Shown one piece after another: positions 8,540 to 17,135 of a DNA stretch of 41,301 nucleotides. The notes below the pieces were generated by a model. It made no database searches, was not told the DNA's origin, and saw nothing but the letters and a program-made list of their open reading frames with translations. The stretch spans positions 1 through 41,301 of the forward strand of contig WLJH01000029.1 of NCBI GenBank assembly GCA_009701885.1, given 5' to 3'. Position numbers and translations under genes: made by a program. The number at the start of each line of letters is the position of its first letter. Positions within the stretch are counted from its first letter, which is position 1. This stretch comes from Actinomycetota bacterium (lineage in GTDB: Bacteria > Actinomycetota > Actinomycetes > Propionibacteriales > Nocardioidaceae).

Positions 8540-9463
8540 ATGCGCGTCGTGTTCGCCGGCACCCCCGAGGTCGCCCTGCCCGCCCTCGACGCGATCGCGG
8601 ACTCCCGCCACGAGCTGGTCGGGGTCGTGACCCGACCCGATGCGCCTGCCGGTCGCGGCCGCAAGCTCGTGGCCAGCCCGGTCGCCGTGCGCGCCGAGGA
8701 GCTCGGCGTGCCGGTGCTCAAGCCCGAGCACCCGCGCGACCCGGAGTTCCAGGAGGCGCTGCGCGCACTGCGCCCCGACTGCTGCCCGGTGGTCGCGTAC
8801 GGCGCGCTGCTGCCGCAGTCGGCGCTCGACATCCCGCCGCACGGCTGGGTCAACCTGCACTTCTCCTGCCTGCCCGCGTGGCGCGGGGCAGCCCCCGTGC
8901 AGCACGCGATCTGGGCCGGTGACGAGGTCACCGGTGCCACGACCTTCCGCATCGTCAAGGCCATGGACGCCGGCCCGACCTTCGGCGTGATGACCGAGCG
9001 GATCCGCGAGGACGACACCGCGGGCGACCTGCTGACCCGGCTGGCCGAGGGCGGCGCCGGCCTGCTGGTCACGACCCTCGACGGCATCGAGGACGGCGTC
9101 CTCGTGCCCCGGGAGCAGCCCGAGGAGGGGGTCTCGATGGCGCCGAAGATCCTCGTCGAGGACGCGCAGGTCGACTGGACCGAGCCCGCGCAGGCCGTCG
9201 ACCGCCGGATCCGTGCGTGCACCCCGTTCCCGGGCGCCTGGAGCGCCTTCGGGGGCGAGCGGATCAAGATCGGCCCGGTCACGATGGCGGCCTCGAACCT
9301 CGAGCCCGGCGAGATCGCCGTCGGCAAGAACCACGTCCTGGTCGGCACCGGCACGTCAGCCGTGCGCCTCGGCGAGGTCAAGGCGTTCGGCAAGAAGCAG
9401 ATGGGCGCGGCCGACTGGGCGCGCGGCGTCCGGTTGGAGGACGGGGCGCGGCTGGGTGGCTAG
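8540..9463 (+). CDS. fmt: Methionyl-tRNA formyltransferase
   Basis: The enzyme formylates initiator Met-tRNA using 10-formyltetrahydrofolate. The 307-residue protein begins [16 protein letters not shown], followed by the loop [12 protein letters not shown]. The active site [15 protein letters not shown] at 105-119 holds Asn105 and His107, with Asp143 in AMDAGP completing the triad. The C-terminal tRNA-binding domain occupies about 205-307. It lies 13 bp after def and overlaps rsmB by 8 bp, the usual def-fmt-rsmB operon. Confidence 0.96.
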   Translation: MRVVFAGTPEVALPALDAIADSRHELVGVVTRPDAPAGRGRKLVASPVAVRAEELGVPVLKPEHPRDPEFQEALRALRPDCCPVVAYGALLPQSALDIPPHGWVNLHFSCLPAWRGAAPVQHAIWAGDEVTGATTFRIVKAMDAGPTFGVMTERIREDDTAGDLLTRLAEGGAGLLVTTLDGIEDGVLVPREQPEEGVSMAPKILVEDAQVDWTEPAQAVDRRIRACTPFPGAWSAFGGERIKIGPVTMAASNLEPGEIAVGKNHVLVGTGTSAVRLGEVKAFGKKQMGAADWARGVRLEDGARLGG

Positions 9464-10826
9464 CCCCGAGCCCCCGGTCGGCAACCCCCGCTCGGCCGCG
9501 CTCGAGGTCCTCGCCGCGGTCCGCGAGCAGGACGCCTACACCAACCTGCTGCTCCCGGCGGTCCTGCGCCGCCACGGGCTGACCGGCCGCGACGCCGGTC
9601 TGGTGACCGAGCTCGTCTCCGGCACCGTACGACGCCAAGGCACCTACGACGCGGTCCTGGCTGCCTGCCTGGACCGGCCGCTGCGCCGGCTCGCCCCGGT
9701 GGTCCTCGACGTGCTGCGCCTGGGCGCCCACCAGCTGCTCGCCATGCGGGTGCCGGCCCACGCCGCGATCACGACCTCGGTCGACCTCGCCCGGGAGGCG
9801 GAGGGACGGGGGGCCGGGGGACTGGTCAACGCCGTGCTTCGCCGGGTCTCCGAGCGCGACCTCGACGGCTGGCTCTCCGAGGTGGCCCCGCCCCGCGACC
9901 AGGGCTCGGACCGCCACGACGCGGTCGTCCACAGCCACCCCGCCTGGATCGTCGCCGAGCTGCGACGGGCCCTGGGGGAGCGCGGGTCGGCCGAGGTCGA
10001 GGCCCTGCTCGCGTCCGACAACGCACCGCCCCGGGTGACCCTGGTCGCGCGCCCCGGACTGGCCACCCGGGACGAGCTGCCCGGCGAGCCGACCCGGCTC
10101 TCGGCGTACGGCACCGTCCTGGAGGGAGGCGACCCCGGTGCCGTGCCGGCGGTGGCCGAGGGGCGCGCCGGTGTGCAGGACGAGGGGTCCCAGCTGGTCG
10201 CGCTGGCCGTGGCCGCGGCGCCGCTGGTGGGCCGCGACGTGCGCTGGGCCGACTGGTGCGCGGGCCCCGGCGGGAAGAGCGCCCTGCTGGCCGGCCTCGC
10301 AGCCGACCGGGGCGCGAGCCTGCTCGCGCTGGAGCGCACCCACCACCGCTCCGGCCTCGTGCGACGCAACCTCGCGACGACCCCCGCCACCCACCTGGTG
10401 GCGACCGCCGACGCCACCCGGCCCCCGGTCGCCCCCGGCTCGCTGGACCGGGTGCTGGTCGACGCGCCGTGCAGCGGTCTCGGCGCCCTGCGCCGGCGGC
10501 CCGAGGCGCGCTGGCGCCGCACCAAGGACGACATCCGCGGCCTGGTGCCGCTGCAGCGCCGGCTGCTGGGCTCTGCGCTGGACACGGTCCGTCCCGGCGG
10601 CGTGATGCTCTACGCGACCTGCTCCCCGGCGCTGCCGGAGACCGCCGGAGTCGTCGAGCACGCCCTCGCCACGCGTGACGACGTGGAGCTGGTCGACCTC
10701 GGCCCCGTCCTCCCACAGGTCGAGGACGCGGCCGGCCCCGTCGCCGGCACGCTGCAGCTCTGGCCGCACCGCCACGGCACCGACGCGATGTTCCTCGCCC
10801 TCCTGCGGCGGGTCGACGCCCGGTGA
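9456..10826 (+). CDS. rsmB: 16S rRNA (cytosine-967-C5)-methyltransferase RsmB
   Basis: This is a SAM-dependent m5C methyltransferase for 16S rRNA. In 456 residues it has a NusB-like RNA-binding domain at about 10-135, then the RsmB catalytic domain. [12 protein letters not shown] at 267-278 is the SAM-binding motif. Cys339 in DAPCSGLG is the release cysteine and Cys389 in YATCSP the catalytic one. The motif after the catalytic cysteine reads CSPALPET where CSP-LPEN is common. The GTG at 9456, overlapping fmt by 8 bp, gives an N-terminus typical of the family. Confidence 0.93.
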   Translation: MASPEPPVGNPRSAALEVLAAVREQDAYTNLLLPAVLRRHGLTGRDAGLVTELVSGTVRRQGTYDAVLAACLDRPLRRLAPVVLDVLRLGAHQLLAMRVPAHAAITTSVDLAREAEGRGAGGLVNAVLRRVSERDLDGWLSEVAPPRDQGSDRHDAVVHSHPAWIVAELRRALGERGSAEVEALLASDNAPPRVTLVARPGLATRDELPGEPTRLSAYGTVLEGGDPGAVPAVAEGRAGVQDEGSQLVALAVAAAPLVGRDVRWADWCAGPGGKSALLAGLAADRGASLLALERTHHRSGLVRRNLATTPATHLVATADATRPPVAPGSLDRVLVDAPCSGLGALRRRPEARWRRTKDDIRGLVPLQRRLLGSALDTVRPGGVMLYATCSPALPETAGVVEHALATRDDVELVDLGPVLPQVEDAAGPVAGTLQLWPHRHGTDAMFLALLRRVDAR

Positions 10827-11215
10827 CGCGGCGGCCGGGTCGGGTGCTGGTCCTCCTGCTGCTGGTGGTCGCCCTGGCAGCGGCGCTCCTGTGGGCCCGG
10901 CCGTGGCAGCCGTCGCTCTCCGCGGTCACGACGGGAGAGGTGTCCTGCACCTGGGAGGACGGCCGGGCCGTCATCCGGGTCCCGGTGCGGGTGGAGGGAC
11001 GCGGCGAGGTCCCGGTCTCCGTCCGCGGCTTCGTCCACCGGGTCCGCGAGCCGAGCGTGCAGCCCTACGTCTCGACCGAGCGCGCGCGGGTCGAGGCAGG
11101 GACGCGACGGGTGCTCGTGGTGACCGTACCGATCACCCGGGCGGAGTGGCGCGACGGACGGTCGGCGTGTAGCGCGGCCGCCGCGGTCGGCCAGGACGCG
11201 CCTGCTCTGCCCTGA
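10823..11215 (+). CDS. Small membrane-anchored protein, function unknown
   Basis: This 130-residue protein has a basic N-terminus (MTRRPGR) and one hydrophobic segment at about 8-26, so it is probably a signal anchor with the rest outside the membrane. The outer part looks like a beta-rich domain (GEVSCTWEDGRAVIRVPVRVEG, shown as GEVSCTWEDGRA and IRVPVRVEG) with two cysteines about 75 residues apart that might form a disulphide. I recognise no family. The GTG overlaps the rsmB stop (GTGA). The stop lies 6 bp from the stop of the opposing ATPase gene; both are in the short palindrome 11212-11225. Confidence 0.7.
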   Translation: MTRRPGRVLVLLLLVVALAAALLWARPWQPSLSAVTTGEVSCTWEDGRAVIRVPVRVEGRGEVPVSVRGFVHRVREPSVQPYVSTERARVEAGTRRVLVVTVPITRAEWRDGRSACSAAAAVGQDAPALP

Positions 11216-11221
11216 GAGGAC

Positions 11222-11941
11222 TCAGTCGAGGACGTGCCGCAGGTAGCGCTGCGGCTCATCGAGGTAGCGGCGCCAGTGCTGCACCAGCTCCAGCTCCTCC
11301 CACACCGACTCGCGCAGACCCCACTCGCCGACCTCGAGGATCCGGGCCCCCGGCATCGCGGCGAGGACGGGGGAGTGGGTCGCGCAGAGCACCTGCCCAC
11401 CGTCCCTGACGAGGTCGTGCAACGTGCCCATGAGGGCGAGGGTCGAGGCGAACGACAGGGCGGCCTCCGGCTCGTCAAGGCAGTAGAAGCCGGGGGAGTC
11501 GAAGCGGGTGCGCAGCACCTCGAGGAACGACTCGCCGTGGCTCAGCTCGTGCAGCCGGCTCCCGCCCCCGACCTCGCGCTCCTGGTAGGTGTACCAGCCG
11601 TGCATGGTCTCGGCCCGCAGGAAGAAGCCCCATCGGCCGGCGCCCAAGCCACGCTGCAGGCGCACCACGTCGGAGAGCGCCGACTCCGTCGGCCGGGTCG
11701 AGTGCCGGCTGTGGATCGACCCGCCCTCCGGTGACAACCCGTAGGCCATCGCGACCGCCTCCACCAGCGTCGACTTGCCCGAACCGTTCTCGCCCACGAG
11801 GAACGTCACGCCTCGCTCCAGGTCCAGTCCGGTGCGCACCAACTGCTGCACCGCGGGCAGGCGTCCCGGCCACGCATGGGCGTCGAGGGAGTCCCCCGGC
11901 TCCACCGTGACACGGACGACGGGCGGCTGGTCGAAGAACAC
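11222..11941 (-). CDS. AAA/ABC-type ATPase of the RecF/SbcC-like family
   Basis: This soluble ATPase has about 239 residues. The Walker A motif GENGSGKST is near residue 50, the ABC-type signature LSHGESFLEVL is in the second half, and Walker B FYCLDEPEAALS is followed by the H-loop CATHSP. The compact layout matches predicted ATPases of COG3910, whose role is not established. A GTG at 11965 would add eight residues (MGTPTLAK). I prefer the GTG at 11941 because TACGCT lies 7 nt before it, the same leaderless promoter geometry as its neighbours, and because the protein then starts at the conserved-looking FFDQPPVVRVTV. It is divergent from the polymerase-domain gene. Confidence 0.82.
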   Translation of the reverse strand: MFFDQPPVVRVTVEPGDSLDAHAWPGRLPAVQQLVRTGLDLERGVTFLVGENGSGKSTLVEAVAMAYGLSPEGGSIHSRHSTRPTESALSDVVRLQRGLGAGRWGFFLRAETMHGWYTYQEREVGGGSRLHELSHGESFLEVLRTRFDSPGFYCLDEPEAALSFASTLALMGTLHDLVRDGGQVLCATHSPVLAAMPGARILEVGEWGLRESVWEELELVQHWRRYLDEPQRYLRHVLD

Positions 11942-11948
11942 CTTCGCG

Positions 11949-12005
11949 AGCGTAGGCGTGCCCACCGACGGGTGGGACCGCCCGGTGCGGGCCCGCGGCT
12001 AGGGT
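11949..12005. promoter_or_regulatory. Divergent promoter region of the ATPase and polymerase-domain genes
   Basis: On the plus strand TAGGGT (12000-12005) lies 7 nt before the ATG at 12013. On the minus strand TACGCT (complement of 11949-11954) lies 7 nt before the GTG at 11941. Both point to leaderless transcripts. Confidence 0.5.
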
Positions 12006-12012
12006 CGCCGAC

Positions 12013-12993
12013 ATGCCCTCGAAGCCACCCGCGGTCGAGATCGAGGTCGACGACAAGGTGGTGCGGGTCTCCAACCCCGACCGCGTCTACTTCCCCGAGA
12101 CCGGCGCGACCAAGCTCGACCTGGTCGAGTACTACCTGGCGGTCGGTCCGGGCATCGTCAACGCGCTGCGCGAGCGGCCCTGCATGCTCCACCGCTTCCC
12201 CAAGGGTCTGGCGGGCGAGAAGGTCCACCAGAAGCGGGTCCCCCAGGGCGCCCCGCCGTGGGTGGAGACCGTCCGGCTGCACTTCCCGCGGTGGAACCGC
12301 ACGGCCGACGAGCTCTGCGTCACCGAGCTCGCGCAGGTCGTCTGGGCGGTGCAGATGAGCACCGTGGAGTTCCACCCGTGGAACAGCCGCCGCGCCGACA
12401 CCGAGAGGCCCGACGAGTGGCGCATCGACCTCGACCCTGGTCCGCAGTGCGACTACGCCACCGTCCGCCGGGTCGCCCACGTCGTGCACGAGGTGCTCGA
12501 CGAGCTCGGTGTGGAGGGCTTCCCCAAGACCAGCGGCAGCAAGGGTCTGCACGTCTACGTCCGTATCCGCCCCGACCACGGCTTCAAGGAGGTGCGCCGG
12601 GCGGCGCACGCCTTCGCCCGCGAGGTCGAGCGCCGCACCGACGACGTGACCACCACCTGGTGGAACAAGGACCGCGACCCCGCGCAGGTGTTCGTCGACT
12701 ACAACCAGAACGCCCGCGACCACACCATCGCCGCGGCGTACTCCGTGCGCGGCCTGCCCGACGCCCGCGTCTCCACCCCGATCCGCTGGGAAGAGGTCGA
12801 CGACGCCGACCCGCGCGACTTCACCATCGCGACGGTCCCGCAGCGCTTCGCCGAGCTCGGGGACCTGCACGAGCGGATCGACGAGACCGCCTGGGACATC
12901 AGCCCGCTCCGGGAGTGGGCCGACCGCGACGACGCCGTGCCCGAGGGGGACGACGAGGATCCCGACGGCGGCAGCGAGGAGGACGCGGGGTGA
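12013..12993 (+). CDS. Stand-alone LigD-type DNA polymerase domain (PolDom, primase-polymerase fold)
   Basis: The 326-residue protein is homologous to the polymerase domain of LigD, which adds nucleotides at broken DNA ends during bacterial end joining. The metal-binding Asp139 and Asp141 are in RIDLDPGP. SGSKGLHVYVRI and FVDYNQNARDHTIAAAYSVR are the other family motifs, and VRVSNPDRVYFPE and RFPKG mark the N-terminal part. Ligase and phosphoesterase domains of full LigD are absent. Residues 300-326 are an acidic tail (PEGDDEDPDGGSEED). No Ku gene is in the window. The gene overlaps the next one by 4 bp. Stand-alone copies are common in actinobacteria. Confidence 0.88.
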   Translation: MPSKPPAVEIEVDDKVVRVSNPDRVYFPETGATKLDLVEYYLAVGPGIVNALRERPCMLHRFPKGLAGEKVHQKRVPQGAPPWVETVRLHFPRWNRTADELCVTELAQVVWAVQMSTVEFHPWNSRRADTERPDEWRIDLDPGPQCDYATVRRVAHVVHEVLDELGVEGFPKTSGSKGLHVYVRIRPDHGFKEVRRAAHAFAREVERRTDDVTTTWWNKDRDPAQVFVDYNQNARDHTIAAAYSVRGLPDARVSTPIRWEEVDDADPRDFTIATVPQRFAELGDLHERIDETAWDISPLREWADRDDAVPEGDDEDPDGGSEEDAG

Positions 12994-13415
12994 GGGGCAC
13001 CTGGGACGACGTCAACCGCCGCCTGGCCGGGGCGATCCTGGCTCTCGACCTCGACGACGTGCTCGTCATCGGCGAGCGGCTCGAGCCGGTCAAGCGGGGC
13101 CTGTTCCGCAAGGCGGCTGCGGCGGCCCCCCGCCGCTGGGCCTCGGTCACCGCCGCGCAGAGCGCCCTGGTCGCCGAGGTCGTCGGGTCGACCTCCTTCG
13201 GCGGGGAGTGGGAGACCGCCCCCGAGGTCGAGGCGCAGCTGCGGCGCCAGGGCTGGCAGGAGCCCTGGTCACCGGACTTCCGCACCTGGAACCGCGAGGC
13301 CCCGCTGGTCAAGGCCCCGGTCGTCGCCCTCGCCATCGTCCGCGCCCTGGAGGCACTGGGCTGCGAGGTCGCCGACCTCGAGGTGACGCTGCGCCGCGAG
13401 GACCCGCAGGCCTGA
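12990..13415 (+). CDS. TY-Chap/YbjN-like small protein (tentative)
   Basis: The protein has 141 residues, begins RGTWDDVNRRLAGAILAL and ends with an Ala-rich helix (APVVALAIVRALEALGC). The order of a TWDD-type start, a central VGSTSFGGEW segment, then EAQLRRQGWQEPWSP and a final helix resembles the N-terminal domain of actinobacterial TY-Chap (type III chaperone/YbjN-like) proteins. This is my recollection of the family, and function is unknown. There is no signal peptide or membrane segment. The GTG overlaps the polymerase-domain stop by 4 bp, so the two are probably co-translated, but a shared function is not shown. Confidence 0.6.
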   Translation: MRGTWDDVNRRLAGAILALDLDDVLVIGERLEPVKRGLFRKAAAAAPRRWASVTAAQSALVAEVVGSTSFGGEWETAPEVEAQLRRQGWQEPWSPDFRTWNREAPLVKAPVVALAIVRALEALGCEVADLEVTLRREDPQA

Positions 13416-13440
13416 CCGACGATCACGGCCGCCGGCAGCG

Positions 13441-13496
13441 GTCTCATCGTCTCCTCACGAAGTCCTCACCGACGTCTCATCCCCGCGACCTAGCGT
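13441..13496 (+). promoter_or_regulatory. Four phased 11-bp direct repeats and -10 box upstream of the lipid kinase gene
   Basis: Units at 13441-13451, 13452-13462, 13463-13473 and 13474-13484 begin GTCTCATC, TCCTCACG, TCCTCACC and GTCTCATC. They are followed after 6 bp by TAGCGT (13491-13496), 7 nt before the GTG at 13504. Tandem 11-bp units next to a -10 box are the geometry of OmpR/PhoP-type response-regulator operators, such as the actinobacterial PHO box with its GTTCACC units. The regulator here is inferred, not known. Confidence 0.55.
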
Positions 13497-13503
13497 CGCT
13501 CCC

Positions 13504-14451
13504 GTGATCGTCCCCGGTACCCAGGTCCCCGTCGTCCTCAATCCGGGCTCGCGCCGCGCCGCCGCCTGGCCGGAGGTACGCCGCCTGCTGACCGGGGCCG
13601 GGGTCGAGCCCCGGCTCCACGCCGTCGGTGAGGGTCGCACGCTGACCTCGGCTCTCGACGAGGCCCTCGCCGGTCGACCCCCGGTCCTCGTCGTCGGCGG
13701 AGGAGACGGCACCGTCGGCTGCGCCGCTGCCCGGGTGGCGGACACGGCGACCGTGCTGGGGGTGCTGCCCCTCGGCACGGCCAACGACTTCGCCCGCACC
13801 CTGGAGCTGCCCGGCGACCTCGCCGCCGCCACCCGGAACCTGCTCGAGGGCCGGGTCGTCGACGTCGACCTGGGCCGGGTCGACGGCGAGGCCTTCCTCA
13901 ACGTCGCCTCGCTCGGGCTCTCCGTGGCCGTGACCCAGCGGCTCACCCCCGGGCTCAAGCGCCGGCTCGGGCCGGCGGCGTACCCGCTCGCCACCCTGCT
14001 CGCCTACGGCCGCCACGACGGGTTCCGTGCCCGGCTGGAGTTCCCCGAGGGCGACCACGCGCCGCTGGAGCTCGACGACCTGCTCCAGGTCGCCGTCGGC
14101 AACGGGGTGCACTACGGCGGGGGCAACACCGTCTCCCCGACCGCCTCGGTGGACGACCACCTGCTCGACGTCTACGCCATCGTGCGGGGCCGGGTGCGCG
14201 ACCACGTCTCGATCGCGCGCTTCCTGCGCACGGGGGACTTCGTCGAGCACGAGCTGGTCCACCACGTCACGACCCGGGCGGTGCGGGTGGTGACCGAGGA
14301 GCCGATGCCGGTCAACCTCGACGGCGAGCTCGCGGCGAGGACCCCGGCCACGTTCACCGTGGAGCGCAACGCCGTGCACGTCGTGGTGCCCCAGCACAGC
14401 CGGGCCGCGCGGCTCGACGGCCCGGCGGGGGAGCACCCGCACGCGGTGTGA
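13504..14451 (+). CDS. Diacylglycerol kinase-family lipid kinase (YegS/DgkB-like)
   Basis: The 315-residue protein has the DAGK catalytic domain. VVLNPGSR opens it, the nucleotide loop [10 protein letters not shown] lies at about 62-71, and [10 protein letters not shown] follows near residue 90. The C-terminal beta-sandwich includes NGVHYGGGN and the family signature VNLDGE near residue 277. Such enzymes phosphorylate diacylglycerol or related lipids at the inner face of the membrane; the exact substrate cannot be read from sequence. The GTG at 13504 sits 7 nt after TAGCGT, and four 11-bp repeats just upstream suggest tight regulation. rpe follows 26 bp later. Confidence 0.87.
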   Translation: MIVPGTQVPVVLNPGSRRAAAWPEVRRLLTGAGVEPRLHAVGEGRTLTSALDEALAGRPPVLVVGGGDGTVGCAAARVADTATVLGVLPLGTANDFARTLELPGDLAAATRNLLEGRVVDVDLGRVDGEAFLNVASLGLSVAVTQRLTPGLKRRLGPAAYPLATLLAYGRHDGFRARLEFPEGDHAPLELDDLLQVAVGNGVHYGGGNTVSPTASVDDHLLDVYAIVRGRVRDHVSIARFLRTGDFVEHELVHHVTTRAVRVVTEEPMPVNLDGELAARTPATFTVERNAVHVVVPQHSRAARLDGPAGEHPHAV

Positions 14452-14477
14452 GCCCGGGTCTGGGAGGATGGGCGCCC

Positions 14478-15143
14478 GTGGGACACGTCCAGATCACGCC
14501 GAGCATCCTCAACGCCGACTTCGCCGCCCTCGGGGCCGAGGTCGCCCGCATCCCCAGCGCCGACTGGATCCACGTCGACGTGATGGACAACCACTTCGTC
14601 CCGAACCTCACGTTCGGGCCGACGATGGTCGAGGCGCTCGCGCGGTCCACCGACATCCCGCTCGACGCGCACCTGATGATCGCCGACGCCGACCGGCACG
14701 CCCCGACGTACGTCGAGGCCGGCTGCGCCTCGGTGACCTTCCACGTCGAGGCGGCCGCCGCGCCGGTCCGGCTGGCCCGCGAGATCCGCGCCGCCGGCGG
14801 TCGGGCCAGCATGGCGCTCAAGCCCGCGACGCCCGTCGAGCCCTACGAGGACCTGCTCCCCGAGCTCGACATGCTGCTGCTCATGACCGTCGAGCCCGGC
14901 TTCGGCGGGCAGAAGTTCCTCGACCTGGTGCTGCCCAAGATCCGTCGGGCCCGCGCCCTCATGGACAAGCACGGCGTCGAGACCTGGCTCCAGGTCGACG
15001 GCGGGGTCTCGCTGGAGACCATCGAGCGCTGCGCCGAGGCCGGCGCCGACACCTTCGTCGCCGGCTCGGCGGTCTTCTCCGCCGACGACCCCGACGCGAT
15101 GGTCACCGCCCTGCGTGCGAAGGCGGACGCCGCCCGGGCGTGA
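14478..15143 (+). CDS. rpe: Ribulose-phosphate 3-epimerase
   Basis: The enzyme interconverts ribulose 5-phosphate and xylulose 5-phosphate. It therefore feeds ribulose 5-phosphate to the RibB reaction encoded downstream. The 221-residue TIM barrel has [11 protein letters not shown] at the start, [17 protein letters not shown] with metal ligands, [10 protein letters not shown] and a VDGGV phosphate loop. I chose the GTG at 14478 because it gives the family N-terminus ([11 protein letters not shown]) and follows GGGAGGA at a suitable distance. The in-frame GTG at 14448, which overlaps the kinase stop, would add ten residues. Confidence 0.94.
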   Translation: MGHVQITPSILNADFAALGAEVARIPSADWIHVDVMDNHFVPNLTFGPTMVEALARSTDIPLDAHLMIADADRHAPTYVEAGCASVTFHVEAAAAPVRLAREIRAAGGRASMALKPATPVEPYEDLLPELDMLLLMTVEPGFGGQKFLDLVLPKIRRARALMDKHGVETWLQVDGGVSLETIERCAEAGADTFVAGSAVFSADDPDAMVTALRAKADAARA

Positions 15144-15178
15144 CCGGCGTCACGGGGAATAGACACCGACCGCTGTGG

Positions 15179-15206
15179 TTGACTCCTCCAGACGAGTGAA
15201 CATGCT
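15179..15206 (+). promoter_or_regulatory. Possible promoter of the rib operon
   Basis: TTGACT at 15179-15184 is a good -35 box. CATGCT at 15201-15206, 16 bp downstream, is only a fair -10 box and would start transcription very close to the riboswitch P1 stem, so the assignment is tentative. Confidence 0.35.
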
Positions 15207-15350
15207 CGCGTGCTCTGGGGGCGGTGGAAATCCGCACCGGCGGTGAGCGGCCGAGAGGCCGCGAGCCCGCGACCCGGTGACAGCCAGTCACCGGTTGACC
15301 AGGTGGGAATCCTGGGCCGACGGTCAAAGTCCGGATGGGAAGTGCACGCA
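15205..15350 (+). promoter_or_regulatory. FMN riboswitch (RFN element)
   Basis: The conserved RFN pieces appear in order: CTCTGGGGGCGGTGGAAATC, CCGCACCGGCGGT, GCGAGCCCGCGACCC, then GGTCAAAGTCCGGATGGGA. The closing stem P1 pairs CGTGC at 15209-15213 with GCACG at 15344-15348. A variable hairpin GCGGCC/GGCCGC lies inside. It precedes ribD, and by family knowledge FMN binding lowers expression of the riboflavin genes. Downstream, GCCGTC/GACGGC (15369-15386) and CGGTCGC/GCGACCG (15389-15421) can form hairpins just before the ribosome site at 15426-15430. Confidence 0.95.
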
Positions 15351-15436
15351 GCGGCAGGTCACCCGCGCGCCGTCACGCACGACGGCCGCGGTCGCCCGCC
15401 GTCCCCCCGAGTCCGCGACCGGACCGAGGACGAGCG

Positions 15437-16507
15437 TTGAGCGACCAGACGAGCAGGCAGGCGTGGACCGCCGCCGAGACCGCCGCGATGCGGCGCGCGC
15501 TCGAGCTGGCGGCGACCCCCGGCGTCCCGCTCGGCCCCAACCCCCGTGTCGGCTGCGTCCTGCTCGATGCCGACGGCCGCACCGTGGCCGAGGGCCACCA
15601 CCGCGGCGCCGGCACCGCCCACGCCGAGGCCGACGCCCTCGCCCGGGCCGGTGACCGGGCCCGGGGCACCACCGCGGTCGTCACCCTCGAGCCCTGCAAC
15701 CACACCGGCCGCACCGGCCCGTGCTCCCAGGCCCTCCTGGCCGCCGGCGTACGACGGGTGGTGCACGCCCAGGCCGACCCCAACCCGGTCGCGGCAGGCG
15801 GCGCGGACACCCTGCGGGCCGCAGGGGTCGAGGTCGCCTCCGGGCTGCTCGCCGACGAGGCGCGCGCGCTCAACCGGGTCTGGACCTTCGCCGTCGAGAC
15901 CGGCCGCCCCTTCGTCACCTGGAAGACCGCCGCCACCCTCGACGGCCGCAGCGCGGCGCTCGACGGCACGAGCCGCTGGATCTCCAGCACCGCCGCCCGG
16001 CGCGACACCCACCGGCTCCGCGCCCTGGCCGACACCATGCTCGTCGGCACCGGGACGGTGCTCGCCGACGACCCGCGGCTCACCGTGCGCGACGCCCACG
16101 ACCGCGACCTGTCCCACCAGCCGCTGCGCGCGGTGATGGGCCTGCGGGACCTGCCGCCGACCAGTCGGGTGCTCGATGACGCCGCCGAGACGCTGCTGCT
16201 GCGCACCCGCGACCCGCACGAGGCGCTGGCGACGCTGCGGCAGCACGACCGCCAGCACGTCTTCCTCGAGGGCGGCGCCGCGCTCGCGGCCGCCTTCATC
16301 CGGGCCGGTCTGGTCGACGAGGTCGTCGCCTACGTCGCGCCCGCCTTCCTCGGAGCGGGCACCGGCACCGTGGCCGACCTCGGCATCACCACCGTCTCCG
16401 CCGCCTGGCGCCCCGTGGTCGAGGACGTCACCGTCCTCGAGCCCGTCGTCGCCGGCGAGCAGCCCAACGTGCGCATCACCCTGCGCCCCCAGCGAGAGGA
16501 CCACTGA
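15437..16507 (+). CDS. ribD: Bifunctional diaminohydroxyphosphoribosylaminopyrimidine deaminase / reductase
   Basis: This enzyme carries out the second and third steps from GTP to riboflavin. The deaminase domain at about 10-150 binds zinc through HAEADAL (His62, catalytic Glu64) and Cys87 and Cys96 in PCNHTGRTGPC. The NADPH-dependent reductase domain at about 155-350 contains FVTWKTAATLDGRSA and VGTGTVLADDPRLTVR. I place the start at TTG 15437, 6 nt after GAGGA. This gives a normal length of 356 residues; the next in-frame start is ATG 15488. It lies 86 nt after the FMN riboswitch and one base before ribE. Confidence 0.93.
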   Translation: MSDQTSRQAWTAAETAAMRRALELAATPGVPLGPNPRVGCVLLDADGRTVAEGHHRGAGTAHAEADALARAGDRARGTTAVVTLEPCNHTGRTGPCSQALLAAGVRRVVHAQADPNPVAAGGADTLRAAGVEVASGLLADEARALNRVWTFAVETGRPFVTWKTAATLDGRSAALDGTSRWISSTAARRDTHRLRALADTMLVGTGTVLADDPRLTVRDAHDRDLSHQPLRAVMGLRDLPPTSRVLDDAAETLLLRTRDPHEALATLRQHDRQHVFLEGGAALAAAFIRAGLVDEVVAYVAPAFLGAGTGTVADLGITTVSAAWRPVVEDVTVLEPVVAGEQPNVRITLRPQREDH

Positions 16508-16508
16508 G

Positions 16509-17135
16509 ATGTTCACCGGCATCGTCGAGGAGCTCGGCACCGTCGAGTCCGTCGAGGACCAGGGCGACGCGATCCGCCTCACCGTGCGCGCCGAGACCGT
16601 GCTCGAGGGCACCGGCCTGGGCGACAGCATCGCCGTCAACGGCTGCTGCCTCACCGTCACGACGATCGACGACGGCACGTGGACCGCCGACGTCATGCAG
16701 GAGACCCTCGACAAGACCAGCCTGCACGGCGTGCAGCCGGGCGACCGGGTCAACCTCGAGCGTGCGGTCACCGCCGACAGGCGCCTGGGCGGCCACATCG
16801 TCCAGGGCCACGTCGACGGCGTCGGCCAGGTGCTGGCGCGCCACCCCAGCGAGCACTGGGAGGTCGTCGAGGTCTCGCTGCCGGCCGAGATGGCGCCGTA
16901 CCTCGTCGACAAGGGCTCGGTCACCGTCGACGGCGTCAGCCTCACCGTGGTCGAGGCCCGCCCCACCAGCTTCACCGTGAGCCTCATCCCCGAGACGCTC
17001 GCGCGCACCACCCTCGGTCACCGCCAGGTCGGCGACCGGGTCAACCTCGAGACCGACGTGATCGCCAAGCACGTCGCCAAGCTGGTCGCGGCCTACCTGC
17101 CGCAGGTCCAGGAGAGCAAGGAGCAGGACGCATGA
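16509..17135 (+). CDS. ribE: Riboflavin synthase, alpha chain
   Basis: The enzyme dismutates two 6,7-dimethyl-8-ribityllumazine molecules to riboflavin. The 208-residue protein shows the internal repeat of two lumazine-binding barrels. The first starts [10 protein letters not shown] and contains AVNGCCLTV. The second starts near residue 98 with [13 protein letters not shown] and contains [11 protein letters not shown]. The C-terminal helix trimerises the enzyme. The TGA overlaps the ribBA ATG by 4 bp. Confidence 0.96.
   Translation: MFTGIVEELGTVESVEDQGDAIRLTVRAETVLEGTGLGDSIAVNGCCLTVTTIDDGTWTADVMQETLDKTSLHGVQPGDRVNLERAVTADRRLGGHIVQGHVDGVGQVLARHPSEHWEVVEVSLPAEMAPYLVDKGSVTVDGVSLTVVEARPTSFTVSLIPETLARTTLGHRQVGDRVNLETDVIAKHVAKLVAAYLPQVQESKEQDA

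Noticed and set aside
4126..9393. Very long open frame on the minus strand across metK, priA, def and fmt (over 1700 codons)
   Set aside because: It mirrors highly supported plus-strand genes, has low-complexity His/Arg/Gly-rich text and no domain. High GC content removes stop codons from opposite frames.
13441..13484. Canonical PHO box
   Set aside because: The 11-bp spacing fits, but the units read TCTCATC/CCTCACC rather than GTTCACC, so I keep it as an unassigned operator.
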